Part shown: in pieces, positions 48,201-57,259 of the stretch
Numbering within the stretch: the stretch's first letter is position 1
Layout of the letters: every line of letters starts with the position of its first letter
From: Aquimarina mytili
Lineage (GTDB): Bacteria > Bacteroidota > Bacteroidia > Flavobacteriales > Flavobacteriaceae
Length of the DNA: 64,000 nucleotides
Direction of reading: 5' to 3'
Assembly (NCBI RefSeq): GCF_016735115.1
Contig: NZ_JAERQJ010000003.1
Span: 558,001-622,000, forward strand
Notes under the pieces: model-generated
What the model saw: only the letters and a program-made list of their open reading frames with translations
Database searches by the model: none
Told to the model about the DNA's origin: nothing
Program-made: the position numbers and the translations under genes

Positions 48201-49389
48201 GTACAGAATAATAATCTTCCAAATCTTCATGATATACTCCAGGCGGAATTTCATTATCTAAGCTAGATAGCGGTAGTCTGAATTTTTTTTCGAAAGAAAG
48301 TGATTTCAGAATCTTGAGTTTATCAATTTTAAGTAATGCTTGTTCGTTATATATATCAACACAAGTATTGTCAATTGAAAACACGGGAACTTGATTATCC
48401 TCAATGGTGTGGATCCATTCTAAAGATTTAATATTCCCTTTTTGTATATGTATTTTTTTTATTTTTCGAATGCCTTCAATACTCAGAATGACGTTATACA
48501 TATCTGAAAGATGAATTTCTGTTCGTTTTTTTAATAGTTCAAACTCATCGGTATCTACAAATCCGAAACTTTCTTTGCTGTAAGGTCTGCCGGCAAAAAT
48601 CTCATCAATAGTTTTTCCTTTATCCAGAAGTTCATTAAGAGTATAATACCTGATTTCGGGTTGAATGAAGTGTTTTAGTGCTTTAATAATTTTAGAATAA
48701 ATCACTTTAGGGTCATATCCCAAACGTATTTCAACATCCACACAAACTCCAAAATTTACAGGCTCCAAAATTTTTATGCTGATAAAATCTTCACATAAAT
48801 TTCTGTGTTTAGAAAGTAATTGAATTACATCTTGCTTGATTTTATCATTATCGGCATCTTTTTCTTTTTCAATATACACTTCATACAATCCATTTAAGCA
48901 AAGCTCTCCAAGCGTACAATTGTCTTGCGTACTACTTGTCTCTTCATTATTTGGATCTATACAATTTAGAGTATCCAAATTTGGATTCACAACCAAACCC
49001 ACCTCCTGATTTATTGGTTCTAACCAAGCATTTCTAACGCCTTCAATTTCTAGAAGTAATTTTCTATAATCGGTTATAGTGACTGGATTTATCGTTAGTA
49101 TTTCCAGAGGAGTTAGAAAGTTATCATCTTTATCTTGATTGTCTTTTTTGGCAATTAAATCTTCAAAAGGAAGATTTGTTTTGTACCCCAAATCTAAGAG
49201 TGCATATACCAAAACTTCAAGAATTGTAATTCCTGGATCATGCACATTATGGTCGGTCCATATTTTTCCTGAAAGGTTTCCGATATGCTCTAATCCCTCT
49301 CTTCTAAGCTTCTCAAAATCCAGATATTCTGGCAAATTTGGATCATTTTGCTTGATAACAGATATGGTATTTTCTGATACTCCTTCCAT
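42250..49389 (-). CDS. Very large eCIS baseplate protein (Afp12/gp7-like) with inserted repeats
   Basis: A 2379-residue protein, roughly double the usual length by my recollection of the family. The front (about 1-750) has the baseplate signature TDHNVHDPGITILEVLVYAL. The back core returns at GGMHLLEHILLRPKNH (about 1945) and DPYSFWATVALPSWIK (about 2020). Between them about 1,170 residues form roughly eight to ten degenerate beta-alpha units, each with a Y-x-F/L strand, a turn and a YxsxxEA helix; they resemble YegP (DUF1508) repeats. The region is cysteine-rich. A Lys/Ser/Thr-rich linker (about 2180-2215) leads to a helical tail. The core joins the wedge of the baseplate; the repeats may be external. 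Confidence 0.8.
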   Translation of the reverse strand: MEGVSENTISVIKQNDPNLPEYLDFEKLRREGLEHIGNLSGKIWTDHNVHDPGITILEVLVYALLDLGYKTNLPFEDLIAKKDNQDKDDNFLTPLEILTINPVTITDYRKLLLEIEGVRNAWLEPINQEVGLVVNPNLDTLNCIDPNNEETSSTQDNCTLGELCLNGLYEVYIEKEKDADNDKIKQDVIQLLSKHRNLCEDFISIKILEPVNFGVCVDVEIRLGYDPKVIYSKIIKALKHFIQPEIRYYTLNELLDKGKTIDEIFAGRPYSKESFGFVDTDEFELLKKRTEIHLSDMYNVILSIEGIRKIKKIHIQKGNIKSLEWIHTIEDNQVPVFSIDNTCVDIYNEQALLKIDKLKILKSLSFEKKFRLPLSSLDNEIPPGVYHEDLEDYYSVQNDFPVVYGIGEDGLPDSASLLRKTQALQLKGYLMFYDQILANYTAQLANIRSLFSLKSENERDPKERKTYFTQIPETIPELEHLLRFYDNGTTQTQGTILAYPVAIDEEWKAALKKLEENPRTEFSIGNYCEGTTGLINMYTFPSVNIRSIHINQLIDSFFTKNYTIQVLEDRFGCFFILYPGLPDGIVIVGTKRYKTISEAKSAAKNVTFFAATSDSYSLVTNKSKDTSPDQHHFGITTHPISYINLIQELTENKEEYISRRKQFLDHLLARFGEEFTDYTLLQYKGTLSQPELDQEMINDHSLYINEFAELSRNRGKAFNYLEPSWNTDNVSGFEKRISRLTGLDNYHRRNLCNFEVTECYRLILRDPKGNLLFRGNTSYETPKELKLAAKDILLKLRDGNSYKTLERKLNGFDSDIVARMFCEKPTDENIIITKYHYRQKLINHNDVEVVGSKNTRITSEATAVKKREEFIKDINKQTSLDASKENEKYRLLPVDQEDCYLDVDKLQPNIDPIISWKWHVKDAVSKEKISSDHGFENEEEAWEHMMKRTELDHYLTEHKKGHKWSLNIADEKISFHGLGCYPDRDKVIAAWRNAKVLGNSSKNYVIEKGENTYRILLQNEKKKIVAVSEPYENLKEESIDGCIKAFGNRRTKPNYREEKAKIGFKIPINDNVTPLVSYCVYDSKKEALQEIRKVFELGANKKNYLLSGDEGNPEYNFLLRDTSDSFLTVPPDDFETATQRNKSLTTILRFFKDNEQPILVKEEPRKYVWLLSENENVVLKSESEFSSKARAQSNFDKVITTEALQSCADLCRDHLYRFEITSTPAEYKYVYGTTNALHELNPIFISNDAYKNKDEASDAYEEFVKKLPKLSLKTTRKNKNTSEFSLYDKSTLVAIQYNDKEIKTSEAEEHKGSLEEAKELTEYINRVYTNSTTPNDDFVDSEMTEDDRVSYEWRFYKKNAPIAKNLYLCDQKDDSESIKRIICDKTPPVDLRVCPPKQIVVCPRDDKKIYHYQVCFKDNNGKEFVLISYVGYQTSAEAEAAWQKEWLEVIKLAKDKEEYTEEGRINIKEEYQDLESKDCNEISFIAVIPKKKSDEIGGDKEALIQYYTELADLFPIYKVEIDEDELDEKQDQEIIKCKDKYKYRVVVPDKELIGDTGCTNTDKNEYLGSLLWDSVDCFDTIEEAIEKYRYFYILAHTPNNCRILCEKSKFYVGIVEVLAESSCDFESYTDAWDSNFPTKEDSCKDCIPGGVREFIYAAEDDKNYIPVCDQQYWKFKIVSPSYFVSEHNCWYNSEAERDAQIIIWEEILEKLDWSKYIVQDQVEPTERNSTKARALDVIIRFINENPDRINQICEYVEVARDCIKACSKDDPFVDQNEAFLKCFLEKITADIDDPKIVDNLDVDLSNIYYLIRYFPVYKTDKGYCYRLYWTPDDDVISNTELQPCGCDEEISDPEKACDEEYPFISSNCYSCCTEALLEFIRFCELITNKTYSFEPVSKTKYGPYSFQIIDTSRELAYHPQQYNCLQEVEDAIKMTKECIDDGGMHLLEHILLRPKNHEECNTSIIIEDEYENQRGDNCLLPICPDYRCPIEWQPDLDKDDPCVDNPGANMIHYLPGTDPYSFWATVALPSWIKCFRTEESRQIFEKLLYREVPALVGLNILWLSPKDMCKFEDEYKRWLEWVQIFETYKYDPEKINKDLTSSICEPEKGPPICSIVDCIKTLKSEPACPTIPGEQGDCDCKDDEWINDDECCLPNETKGTIFWSCCNYSDNNPVPIPGDDTTIYSLTADIKPSKIVKEKPSSASKEIKKKTVSKTKTSTSKTKKTTKKEISKKEPDHDLLTLVRQRKPKYLSNIKTLADDDMMKTKSYERTVFFLQNTPTVAGYVQLVNFFKRYSLQKDNNIEGFLGLLKNATWHVLDKLVLDQKEEIKKEEIDELQSCFKVLSEKGLSLKEMTKQWKIEDVKSLANTKPLNQIKKLVN

Positions 49390-49391
49390 TC

Positions 49392-52300
49392 TTACATTGA
49401 TTGATATAATTGATTAATCTCAGGCCTCTGAATAGTTCCATTCTTCGGGCACTCTTCTTTATCATCCTTAACACAAATTTCTCCAGCTGTTAGCACCGAT
49501 CTTGCCGTTAGTGGTTTAATAATAGATCCCGTTTGATCGCATTCCCCTTTTAGGTTGAGGCTAACAATAAAATCTACATATTCTAATTGCTCAACAAATC
49601 CAACGATGTCAGAAAAGAGTACTACTTGACCAAAGGCCAATTTTTCTGAATCCCCGAGCGACCAAGGGGCTAAAAACAGACTGATATCTTCCTTTAATTT
49701 TTTCTTATAAAAATCAGGGGATTTACCGCGGTTTAATCGAATAGTAATAGATACATCAACATATTCAAATCTTGGATTCATTACTTTAAGACGAGCAAAC
49801 GGCGAAGTGCGCTTTCTAATATGATCTCCTATTTTTTCTAATAGACTTACAGGGACTTTTGGTTCTTGCAGATTTCCAGATTTGAGTTTTGTTAAATCAG
49901 GAATTACCGTAACGACTACATAACCTGGTGCTATTTCTAGATCACGCTTATAATCAATTGCCGAAAGACCCATGGTATGCGTTATACATTTTGCCTTGTA
50001 GATTTCGTGGAATCCTTCTAAAACAATTTTTTCGTAATCAGCAAGCATCAATGCTCTCCCTTTGTGCTTTAAATGCTCACTAACTCGTGTATAAAAATGG
50101 CCATTAGCTTCTGGAGTTCTACCTCCAAATGAAGGGTATAGCTGTTCTACTTTTTTAACATTAAAATCTGCTTCAACCAATTTGGCAATACTACCCTCCT
50201 CTAAAGCTTCTTCTAACCTGTTTTTGTCGTTTAACTCGGTAATTCTAGCAGAACTTCTTGCTGCCTGAGTATGAATACCTATGGTTTCTGCAACTGCTTT
50301 TACATCTTTGGGTGCCGTAGCTTTAATCCAATACAACGGATCAGGCATTACAGTATTTCCTTCATTACTGATATCTTCTGGTACAATGATCGTAGTAATA
50401 CCTGATACTGTAAATCCATCTGTGGTGTCAGAAATTACTTTAAAATCAAATTCAAGTGGTTTCCATTCATTATTACTTAGATAATACCAATTAATTGTGG
50501 CTCTATCCAATTCTGAATCGGCCGTTGCTTCTGCCAATTGAAAAAGCATGGATAAACTACCCCCTATTGTTATTTTTTCTATTCCAATAAACAAGGTTCC
50601 TTCATCATCAAAATACGGAAAAAGTGTAGGTTCATTTACGATATTCTCTTGCTTAGATGTATCCTCAAATGGATACAGGTGAACAATATCCATATCTTCT
50701 ATTTCAGCTTTAGCCTTATAGTCTACAAATATGGATTTGATCTGTGGTGTATATGGTTCGTTAGGTAGTTTGGCCTCTTCTTGTACATCTAAGAGCTGCG
50801 TTACTCTTTCAATTCTTCTTTTTATATCAACTAAGATAATTAGTAGACCATAATTAGGTAGTAGCGGATTATCATTAATAACGCTATCGGGAATACTATT
50901 TGGAAAAAATGGAAGTCCAGGGTTATCCTCTATAAAACCTTTAATAAGATTGAGGCGAGTCCTAATAAGATCTACTTGATCTATTATAGATGATGCATTA
51001 AGAAGAGGATCTAATTCAACAAGCATCAAATTAATATTACCCAAAGCAGTTAGAACTTTTCCTGGAGAAGCAGCATCATTATAATCATTATTAACATCGT
51101 TTAAATCTTGTTGTATACTATTAGCGAGATTTAATAGATTTGGTATTTCGGTATTATCTAAGGCAATTATACTACTGTTTACCAAATCAACATTTCCCAA
51201 TATGGTTCCTAATAGTACTAGTGCTTGATCACCTAGCAGCCCTAATAATCTTAGATCATCACGAACACGTGCTGCAGCTTCTGGACTTATAATATTAGCT
51301 AGTGCCATTACTTGTTTTGCTAATACAAAAGCGTATTGATCATGTTGAAAATCTTCTCCTTTGAGTCGCATTCTAAAAAACGCTTTTCTAGAATTTACAG
51401 TAAGAGGGGATAAAGGATCAATCGGCATTGATTTTTCTTGATAGGTATTTAATGGAAAATCTGACCGATCCCATGTATATCCGTTAAAATTAAACAATGG
51501 ATCAATAGGAGGGCATGATAAAAAGCTCTCTTTTGTTGTAAAAATATTCTTTAAAACATTGTCTTTCTTCCAAAGAGCATCATCCAAAACGCTGGCTTCC
51601 ATTTTAAAGACATCATCACTATCAATATTAACGCCGTCTTCTAGATTATATGCTTCATAATAATCTGCAAAATCCTGAGGTCTGTCTTTCCACTCCACTC
51701 CAACTCTAAAAGACTCCCAATCTTTGCAGAATACTTCTTTTGATCCTATAAAAAATGACGCATCAACCTTAGGTCTTGGCCCAAAAGGAAACATGGGTTT
51801 GCTTACATCCTGAAGATTTTCATCGTTCTGGACTATTATATTTTTAACTCCACATACCTCAATGTCAATTTTGGCATCTGTAAGTACTAATCCTTTTAAA
51901 AAGTTATACGGTGATATTTCTTTTTCTTCTTGCGGATTTTCATCCTTTTTTAAACAACATCCAATACGATCATTTTCATCAAGTATAACAGGACCTCCTA
52001 CAATTTCATCACATGTAAAAACGTTGAACTTCTTTTTTACTTTAGAGTTAAGCTCTATTTTTACTAATGGAAAAGGTATGTCGAGTTTGATTTTTTCTTT
52101 TAGTTTTTCTTCATTAAAGAAAACAACTTTTGGATCATCATCATCTAGCGTTATTCTAAACATAAATTGTATGTCTCCTTCAGTATTTAATTCGGTAAAT
52201 GCCGGAAGGTTTATCTGTACGCTTTCAATATTATCCTGTTTTGGGATGACCCATTCTTCTTCACCGCTAAAAGAAATAACAAAAAGCTGACTAACATCAG

Positions 52301-53945
52301 GAGAAGTTTCTTCAACAAATACCTCGCAATTACATAAGTAAGACTTCTGGTTATCATCTAAAAAGGGTTCACAACTAATCGGATCTTTTTGTGTTAAAAA
52401 ATCTTTTAAACTACCTTCTATATAGTATTTGTCTTTATCACCCAGTATATCTAATAAATATTTTCTTGTTTCGTCAGATATCTCAGGGCATTGATTTACA
52501 GCTTCTTTACTAAATGAAAACACTTTTTGTAATGCAATTTGATCTAAATTGCTTTTTATTTGTGCTGCCGTAAATCCATTGTTGGCTAAATTACAGTTAA
52601 GTCGTATTTCTACAATTCGTTTACCTTCTTCTAATAATAAGACTGGAGATGACAATATAAATCCAAGCCGAGCTCTTGGGTATTCTTCAACTTCTTCATT
52701 TCCTTCTTTAATATACTTGCTATACTTAGATCCTAATGTTGGCCAATTGGTAGGTTGATCCTCTTTAAACTCCTTGTCAACACCATCGGCTGCATTGGCT
52801 TTTGGTGCAATGTATACTCCTTCGATTCGTCTTACACCATTTAGTTTTGTTGGATAAAGAGAAAGTGTTTTTAAATCTTTTACTTGTGCTTTATCTATAA
52901 TAATTTCATGATCTAGACCAAACTGTATATCTTGGTTATTGCCATCTTTTCCATCTTTTAATAGTAAATCTTTGCTTAATGCATATTGTTTTTTATGATT
53001 TGCAAGTTCAAAAACAATATGAGCCTTATCAGGGATAGCATCTTTTGGGACAAGTTTTAGTACTTGTTCATAAAAGAAATCCAAGTGCTTTTTATTAAGC
53101 TCATTTATATTGCCTTGAAAATGTTTGAACACCTCTAAAAAAGTAAATAACAGTGCTATATGCGGCTGATGTTTTTTTTGCAGCGATTCTTTTAAAGGCA
53201 TTAAGCTTTCAGCTATGTAATCGGGTACAACACTAACGATCTCCTGTAACCCGCTTAATACTTGCCGGAATATGGTATTTAGTACTTCTCCAGCTTTTAA
53301 AAAAGCTTCTTTTTTTCCTTTTTGCACTTGTTTAAGACATAAGTCTAATGCATATATCTCTTCAACTTTTAGTTGCCAAGGAGAGTTTATAAAACCACTA
53401 AAATTCTTTTTGGTGATACATAAAAAATTAACGCTAGAATTATATAAACAAATGAATGATTTTAGTGCGTCTGAAAATGAAGTTTTAATAATTGCCAATA
53501 ACGAATCTGTAAAACTATTCTGTTCGCTTTCTACTGTATTAAATAATTGTGTAGTAGGTGATATAATTTTATTTTCGATAAAATTAAAAAGTGATTCGAG
53601 GGATTGCTTTGATGGATTAGCCTTAAGCTCTTCATATAAAAATAAAAATTGAGCCTCTAATTCGTCGATAGATGTTTTGCTCAAAATTGCTAATTTAAAA
53701 GGCAAGCTATCGTTAAAAAATACCGACCAGTTATCTAATTCTTGAGACTCCCCATTAATTTCGGTTTTTACATATTGATAGAAATTAACGTGTTTAGCAT
53801 ATTCGCTAATTAAAAATAATCTATCAGCCATTGTTTTACCATCAATTAATGCAGAGTCTGTTCCCAAAGCTTGCAAAACTCTGTTTCGTTGACTTGTCCC
53901 TGTTCTATTTTTTAAGGGATGTGCTATGTTTGATGGGTTTTTCAT
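49392..53945 (-). CDS. Large eCIS baseplate protein (Afp11/gp6, baseplate-J-like)
   Basis: The 1517-residue protein starts with GTSQRNRVLQALGTDSALID, the front of Bacteroidota eCIS baseplate-J proteins. The end holds the wedge-assembly segment ADYEKIVLEGFHEIYKAKC and SITIRLNRGKSPDFYKKKL. Afp11-type proteins form the wedge ring with Afp12 around the spike. The middle has a predicted helical bundle (about 875-1050, many DLRLLGLLGDQALVLLG-type helices). It is two bases from the Afp12-like gene, so they are co-translated. Confidence 0.85.
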   Translation of the reverse strand: MKNPSNIAHPLKNRTGTSQRNRVLQALGTDSALIDGKTMADRLFLISEYAKHVNFYQYVKTEINGESQELDNWSVFFNDSLPFKLAILSKTSIDELEAQFLFLYEELKANPSKQSLESLFNFIENKIISPTTQLFNTVESEQNSFTDSLLAIIKTSFSDALKSFICLYNSSVNFLCITKKNFSGFINSPWQLKVEEIYALDLCLKQVQKGKKEAFLKAGEVLNTIFRQVLSGLQEIVSVVPDYIAESLMPLKESLQKKHQPHIALLFTFLEVFKHFQGNINELNKKHLDFFYEQVLKLVPKDAIPDKAHIVFELANHKKQYALSKDLLLKDGKDGNNQDIQFGLDHEIIIDKAQVKDLKTLSLYPTKLNGVRRIEGVYIAPKANAADGVDKEFKEDQPTNWPTLGSKYSKYIKEGNEEVEEYPRARLGFILSSPVLLLEEGKRIVEIRLNCNLANNGFTAAQIKSNLDQIALQKVFSFSKEAVNQCPEISDETRKYLLDILGDKDKYYIEGSLKDFLTQKDPISCEPFLDDNQKSYLCNCEVFVEETSPDVSQLFVISFSGEEEWVIPKQDNIESVQINLPAFTELNTEGDIQFMFRITLDDDDPKVVFFNEEKLKEKIKLDIPFPLVKIELNSKVKKKFNVFTCDEIVGGPVILDENDRIGCCLKKDENPQEEKEISPYNFLKGLVLTDAKIDIEVCGVKNIIVQNDENLQDVSKPMFPFGPRPKVDASFFIGSKEVFCKDWESFRVGVEWKDRPQDFADYYEAYNLEDGVNIDSDDVFKMEASVLDDALWKKDNVLKNIFTTKESFLSCPPIDPLFNFNGYTWDRSDFPLNTYQEKSMPIDPLSPLTVNSRKAFFRMRLKGEDFQHDQYAFVLAKQVMALANIISPEAAARVRDDLRLLGLLGDQALVLLGTILGNVDLVNSSIIALDNTEIPNLLNLANSIQQDLNDVNNDYNDAASPGKVLTALGNINLMLVELDPLLNASSIIDQVDLIRTRLNLIKGFIEDNPGLPFFPNSIPDSVINDNPLLPNYGLLIILVDIKRRIERVTQLLDVQEEAKLPNEPYTPQIKSIFVDYKAKAEIEDMDIVHLYPFEDTSKQENIVNEPTLFPYFDDEGTLFIGIEKITIGGSLSMLFQLAEATADSELDRATINWYYLSNNEWKPLEFDFKVISDTTDGFTVSGITTIIVPEDISNEGNTVMPDPLYWIKATAPKDVKAVAETIGIHTQAARSSARITELNDKNRLEEALEEGSIAKLVEADFNVKKVEQLYPSFGGRTPEANGHFYTRVSEHLKHKGRALMLADYEKIVLEGFHEIYKAKCITHTMGLSAIDYKRDLEIAPGYVVVTVIPDLTKLKSGNLQEPKVPVSLLEKIGDHIRKRTSPFARLKVMNPRFEYVDVSITIRLNRGKSPDFYKKKLKEDISLFLAPWSLGDSEKLAFGQVVLFSDIVGFVEQLEYVDFIVSLNLKGECDQTGSIIKPLTARSVLTAGEICVKDDKEECPKNGTIQRPEINQLYQSM

Positions 53946-53961
53946 TTGTTTATACCTTTAT

Positions 53962-54384
53962 TTATATCCCTTGATTGGCTTCTCTTAGATAGAAATCGTA
54001 CACATAATTATTACGAGTATTTGATCCTTCAATTTCATAGTGAACAATAATTTTTAAAAGTCCCTCGATCAAGTCGAAAGAATCTTCTTCAGTAACATCT
54101 ACTCTTTCTAACTTGATTCTGGGTTCAAAAAAAAGTATGGCTCTTTCTACTAAATCCTTTATAAAACCAATTAATGCGCTATCTGTACTTTCAAATTGAT
54201 AATCCTTTAAATTACACCCATATTCAGGCTGCATTACACGTTCTCCTAAACTTGTTGAAAGTAAAATTTCAAGGCTTTGTTCGATATCTTTTTCTGCACT
54301 AACCATCGTTATGGTTTTGCTATCCATATCGAATGTTGGCGGAAATGACCACCCTGTTCCTAAATATGCTTTGCTTGTATTCAT
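53962..54384 (-). CDS. gp25-like baseplate protein (Afp9-like)
   Basis: The 140-residue protein matches GPW/gp25 family proteins: GTGWSFPPTF at the start, VSAEKDIEQSLEILLSTSLG, and GERVMQPEYGCNL, which carries the conserved E-R motif near residue 50. In contractile machines gp25 links the first sheath ring to the baseplate. It lies between the PAAR and Afp11 genes, as in other eCIS loci. Confidence 0.9.
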   Translation of the reverse strand: MNTSKAYLGTGWSFPPTFDMDSKTITMVSAEKDIEQSLEILLSTSLGERVMQPEYGCNLKDYQFESTDSALIGFIKDLVERAILFFEPRIKLERVDVTEEDSFDLIEGLLKIIVHYEIEGSNTRNNYVYDFYLREANQGI

Positions 54385-54394
54385 TCTTTTTATT

Positions 54395-54685
54395 TTATCC
54401 TCCTATCATTACCGTTGGGTACCCTTGAACAATTGTTCCTCCATGTGTGGTCATATCTCCCATTCTTGCTGCCGGGCTACCCCCTATAAAAACAGTTCCT
54501 GATCCACGATTTATAGTATCTGGAGGTCCAACACATACGCACATATCACCAACTACGGCTGCTGGCATACCGCCAATCAAAACTGTAGATTTAGGTGGTC
54601 CTATTATCGGGCCTCCTACGTGCGGTACAGTTCCATTAACTAATGGACATGTATGCATATCTGTTATTCTTGCTGCTGCTGGCAT
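54395..54685 (-). CDS. PAAR-domain spike-tip protein (Afp10-like)
   Basis: The 96-residue protein is a complete PAAR domain with MPAAARITDMHTC at the start, later MPAAVVGDMCVCVG and SPAARMGDMTTHGG. Three PAAR-like repeats and the His/Cys ligands for a zinc ion at the cone tip are visible. It caps the spike and is the first part to touch the target membrane. The next gene upstream is the spike itself. Confidence 0.93.
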   Translation of the reverse strand: MPAAARITDMHTCPLVNGTVPHVGGPIIGPPKSTVLIGGMPAAVVGDMCVCVGPPDTINRGSGTVFIGGSPAARMGDMTTHGGTIVQGYPTVMIGG

Positions 54686-54698
54686 AGTTTTGTTCTTT

Positions 54699-56486
54699 TT
54701 AATTAATATTTACTATTGACCCTTTAATTGTAGTTGGCCCATCTGCAGAAACATTTGTTGTTGCTCCTTTGACCTCCATACTTGCATTTGCTTTTACTGA
54801 TATTTGTGTTGCCTCTAATGTCATATTCATTCCTGCTTTTATATCTAAATTTCCGGTAGCTTCTATTTTAATATCTCCCGGACTGTTTACTGAGATCCCA
54901 TCTGGATCCATAACTGCTGTATTCCCATTTTGATCTTCTACAGTAATTGATGTAGAATCCTCATCTAAAACAATTTTATTTCCTGCAGGGGTATCTACCG
55001 TAATAGTTTTGGTTTCATCATGAAAATGTAGTCTCATCCCCGACCGTGTTACAAACCCTTTTTCATGGTTGTCATCCTGGGCTGTTATAGGTGCAGGTTT
55101 AGCGCTGCTATTTAACATGCCCAATACTATGGCTTCGCGAGGGTCATCATTTAAAAATCCTACTATAACTTCATCTTCAATTTCGGGTAAGAAAAATGAT
55201 CCTCTACCTCCATTTACACTTCCCGAACCTGCATCTAAAGTGGCTACTCTTGCCCATACTCCTCTGGCTGCATTATCAATAATGGGTAATCTTACTAATA
55301 TTCTATTTTCTCCATCAGGGTCATCCTGTAATTGCACTACTTTTCCTATTTGTAATCCATTAATAGCTGGTACTAGTCCAGCTGCTGGTACATCGGCGAT
55401 ATTTTTGTGGATATGTGAAAAACAATCTGGTTTTAATCCAAATTGGGCCTGCGTATACCAGGAGCCATTATACACATCATGTCTAATTGCCGAGACAAAC
55501 GCATTACCCGTAAATCTTTGTCCGACCCCCTGTAGTTCTATCAATTGACCTGGTTTAACATCTCCAAAACCGATAAATTTGGCTCGACCTTGTATTTTTG
55601 ATAACCTGCTATTTTGCATTATAGATTTTGTCCATTCTTGCAACTCCTCTTCTATAGCCTGCCCTGTATGTCTAAGTTCATATTTTTCAGGACTTATTAA
55701 TCCTGCCAAATTTTGTCCACTTACATTACCAGGTTCATTTATAGATACACTTTCTGTTACGTGCTCAAACATATCTTGCCCGCTATAGTTCCATGATTTT
55801 GCTTCGACTGAATTCCACTGGTTTCTGGAGTCCATTTCGGCTTCAAAATCAATCAGTGTAGAGCCAAACAATACGGAAATAGCAGGGCTTGAATTGGTAA
55901 CCGGAGCTTTAATATTTATTTTACCATCATCCACAGTGACCAATTTACCATTAGCCTCGGCTCTCATTAATAAAAAATCCCAATCGGTGCAATGATGCTG
56001 TACCATTTCTAGATGACTAACATTTGTAGCTTCTACATCATGGTTAAGGGAGGAATATCTGCCAATTACTTCCTCCATAATTTCACTATCTTTTATTTCT
56101 TCATAATAATAATTATGTCGGCCAATGGTCATTTTTACAGTTTCATCTCTGCAATCAAGTATAAGTTCTGTCTTGCCATTTTCTTTTACTTTTATACCAT
56201 GTTTTACTATAATTCCTTTAAATAATTGTTTGTTTTCTCCATCGCGTCCAGCTTTTATCGTTATTGATTTGCCGGGTAGAAATTCTTCTTCCTCACTTAT
56301 TCTGAACGTCTCTTCTGATGAATCTCCATCTTGCAAAACTATTTTACCAGTTGGAATTTTATTTATTTCTTTTACTATTGAAATCGAGAGTACCTGATAG
56401 CCTGGATCAACTAGTTTTCCGTCGATCAAAATATCAAATGTTGATACATTGTGTGATGCTTTTACTGGTATTTCTCTATCTTTCAT
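54699..56486 (-). CDS. VgrG-like spike protein (Afp8-like)
   Basis: The 595-residue protein is the central spike. Its first 360 residues are gp27-like, with RQDxxxxF-type strands such as HCTDWDFLLMRAEANG. An OB-fold (gp5-like) lies at about 370-460 (QIGKVVQLQDDPDGENRILVRLP). The C-terminal 130 residues form a beta-helix with repeated short strands (SPGDIKIEATGNLDIKAG...). It forms a trimer under the tube and carries the PAAR tip encoded by the next gene. A lysozyme domain is absent, as is usual for eCIS. Confidence 0.92.
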   Translation of the reverse strand: MKDREIPVKASHNVSTFDILIDGKLVDPGYQVLSISIVKEINKIPTGKIVLQDGDSSEETFRISEEEEFLPGKSITIKAGRDGENKQLFKGIIVKHGIKVKENGKTELILDCRDETVKMTIGRHNYYYEEIKDSEIMEEVIGRYSSLNHDVEATNVSHLEMVQHHCTDWDFLLMRAEANGKLVTVDDGKINIKAPVTNSSPAISVLFGSTLIDFEAEMDSRNQWNSVEAKSWNYSGQDMFEHVTESVSINEPGNVSGQNLAGLISPEKYELRHTGQAIEEELQEWTKSIMQNSRLSKIQGRAKFIGFGDVKPGQLIELQGVGQRFTGNAFVSAIRHDVYNGSWYTQAQFGLKPDCFSHIHKNIADVPAAGLVPAINGLQIGKVVQLQDDPDGENRILVRLPIIDNAARGVWARVATLDAGSGSVNGGRGSFFLPEIEDEVIVGFLNDDPREAIVLGMLNSSAKPAPITAQDDNHEKGFVTRSGMRLHFHDETKTITVDTPAGNKIVLDEDSTSITVEDQNGNTAVMDPDGISVNSPGDIKIEATGNLDIKAGMNMTLEATQISVKANASMEVKGATTNVSADGPTTIKGSIVNIN

Positions 56487-56515
56487 GCTATTGATTGGTT
56501 TATATTTTGGTTAGT

Positions 56516-57259
56516 TTATTCTGTTGTCTTTTCCAGAGGTGGAAAAACTAACTCTCTACCTGGTTTGATTTGCCTAAATGTTGTTAATCCATTTGCCCTG
56601 GCAACTTGCATTACATACTTAGGATCATTATAAATTTCATCTGTCATCCAATCCAATCTATCTCCTGCTTTTACTAATCGTACATGGGTTAAATCTGGTG
56701 ATCTTTTACGCTCACGTGCTACCCGTTCTTTTTGAGCAATATAATTGAGAAAAGTGGCGCTTACTTTAATTCTTAATGGATCACCATTAGGTTTGAACAG
56801 CGTATAATTAAGATCTAGATTTGAAAGAATACATGGAAACTTAAACCCATCACCCCAATGAACTTTTAAAAAATGTGGTCTATGAATTTCGCCATTCATA
56901 TTATAGACCGTATTCATAAAAATTTTTAATTGGTCTTTTACAGGTAATGAATTTTCATTAGATAAACTCGCAACATCTGGTTTAAATTTTAAAGTAGAGT
57001 TATACCCTTGAATGGTATTGGTACCATCCAGTATAAAGTCTAATTTTAATTCTTCTGGAGCCGTTCCTTCATAGCTTGCGTTGGTCCCTTGGTTTCCTTG
57101 CCCTTGTTGAACATTAAGTTTTACTTTAAAGTTCTGGGTAAAACTTTCGGGATTTACTGGCAACGAAATCCGGTTCGGCTTGGATTTGGCTTTTTTAGTA
57201 AACTCCTCATTTTCATAAGCCTCTATTGAAACTTTTATTAATTTCCCGCTTTCGTCCAT
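56516..57259 (-). CDS. LysM-containing hub protein (Afp7-like)
   Basis: The 247-residue protein has a front domain of the CIS-tube/baseplate kind (KPNRISLPVNPESFTQNFKV...) and a C-terminal LysM-like segment (about 198-245: VKAGDRLDWMTDEIYNDP, ending GRELVFPP). In Afp and phage T4-like machines this is the gp53-type hub joining tube and baseplate. Its ATG overlaps the stop of the DUF5908 gene by one base (TAATG). Confidence 0.88.
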   Translation of the reverse strand: MDESGKLIKVSIEAYENEEFTKKAKSKPNRISLPVNPESFTQNFKVKLNVQQGQGNQGTNASYEGTAPEELKLDFILDGTNTIQGYNSTLKFKPDVASLSNENSLPVKDQLKIFMNTVYNMNGEIHRPHFLKVHWGDGFKFPCILSNLDLNYTLFKPNGDPLRIKVSATFLNYIAQKERVARERKRSPDLTHVRLVKAGDRLDWMTDEIYNDPKYVMQVARANGLTTFRQIKPGRELVFPPLEKTTE

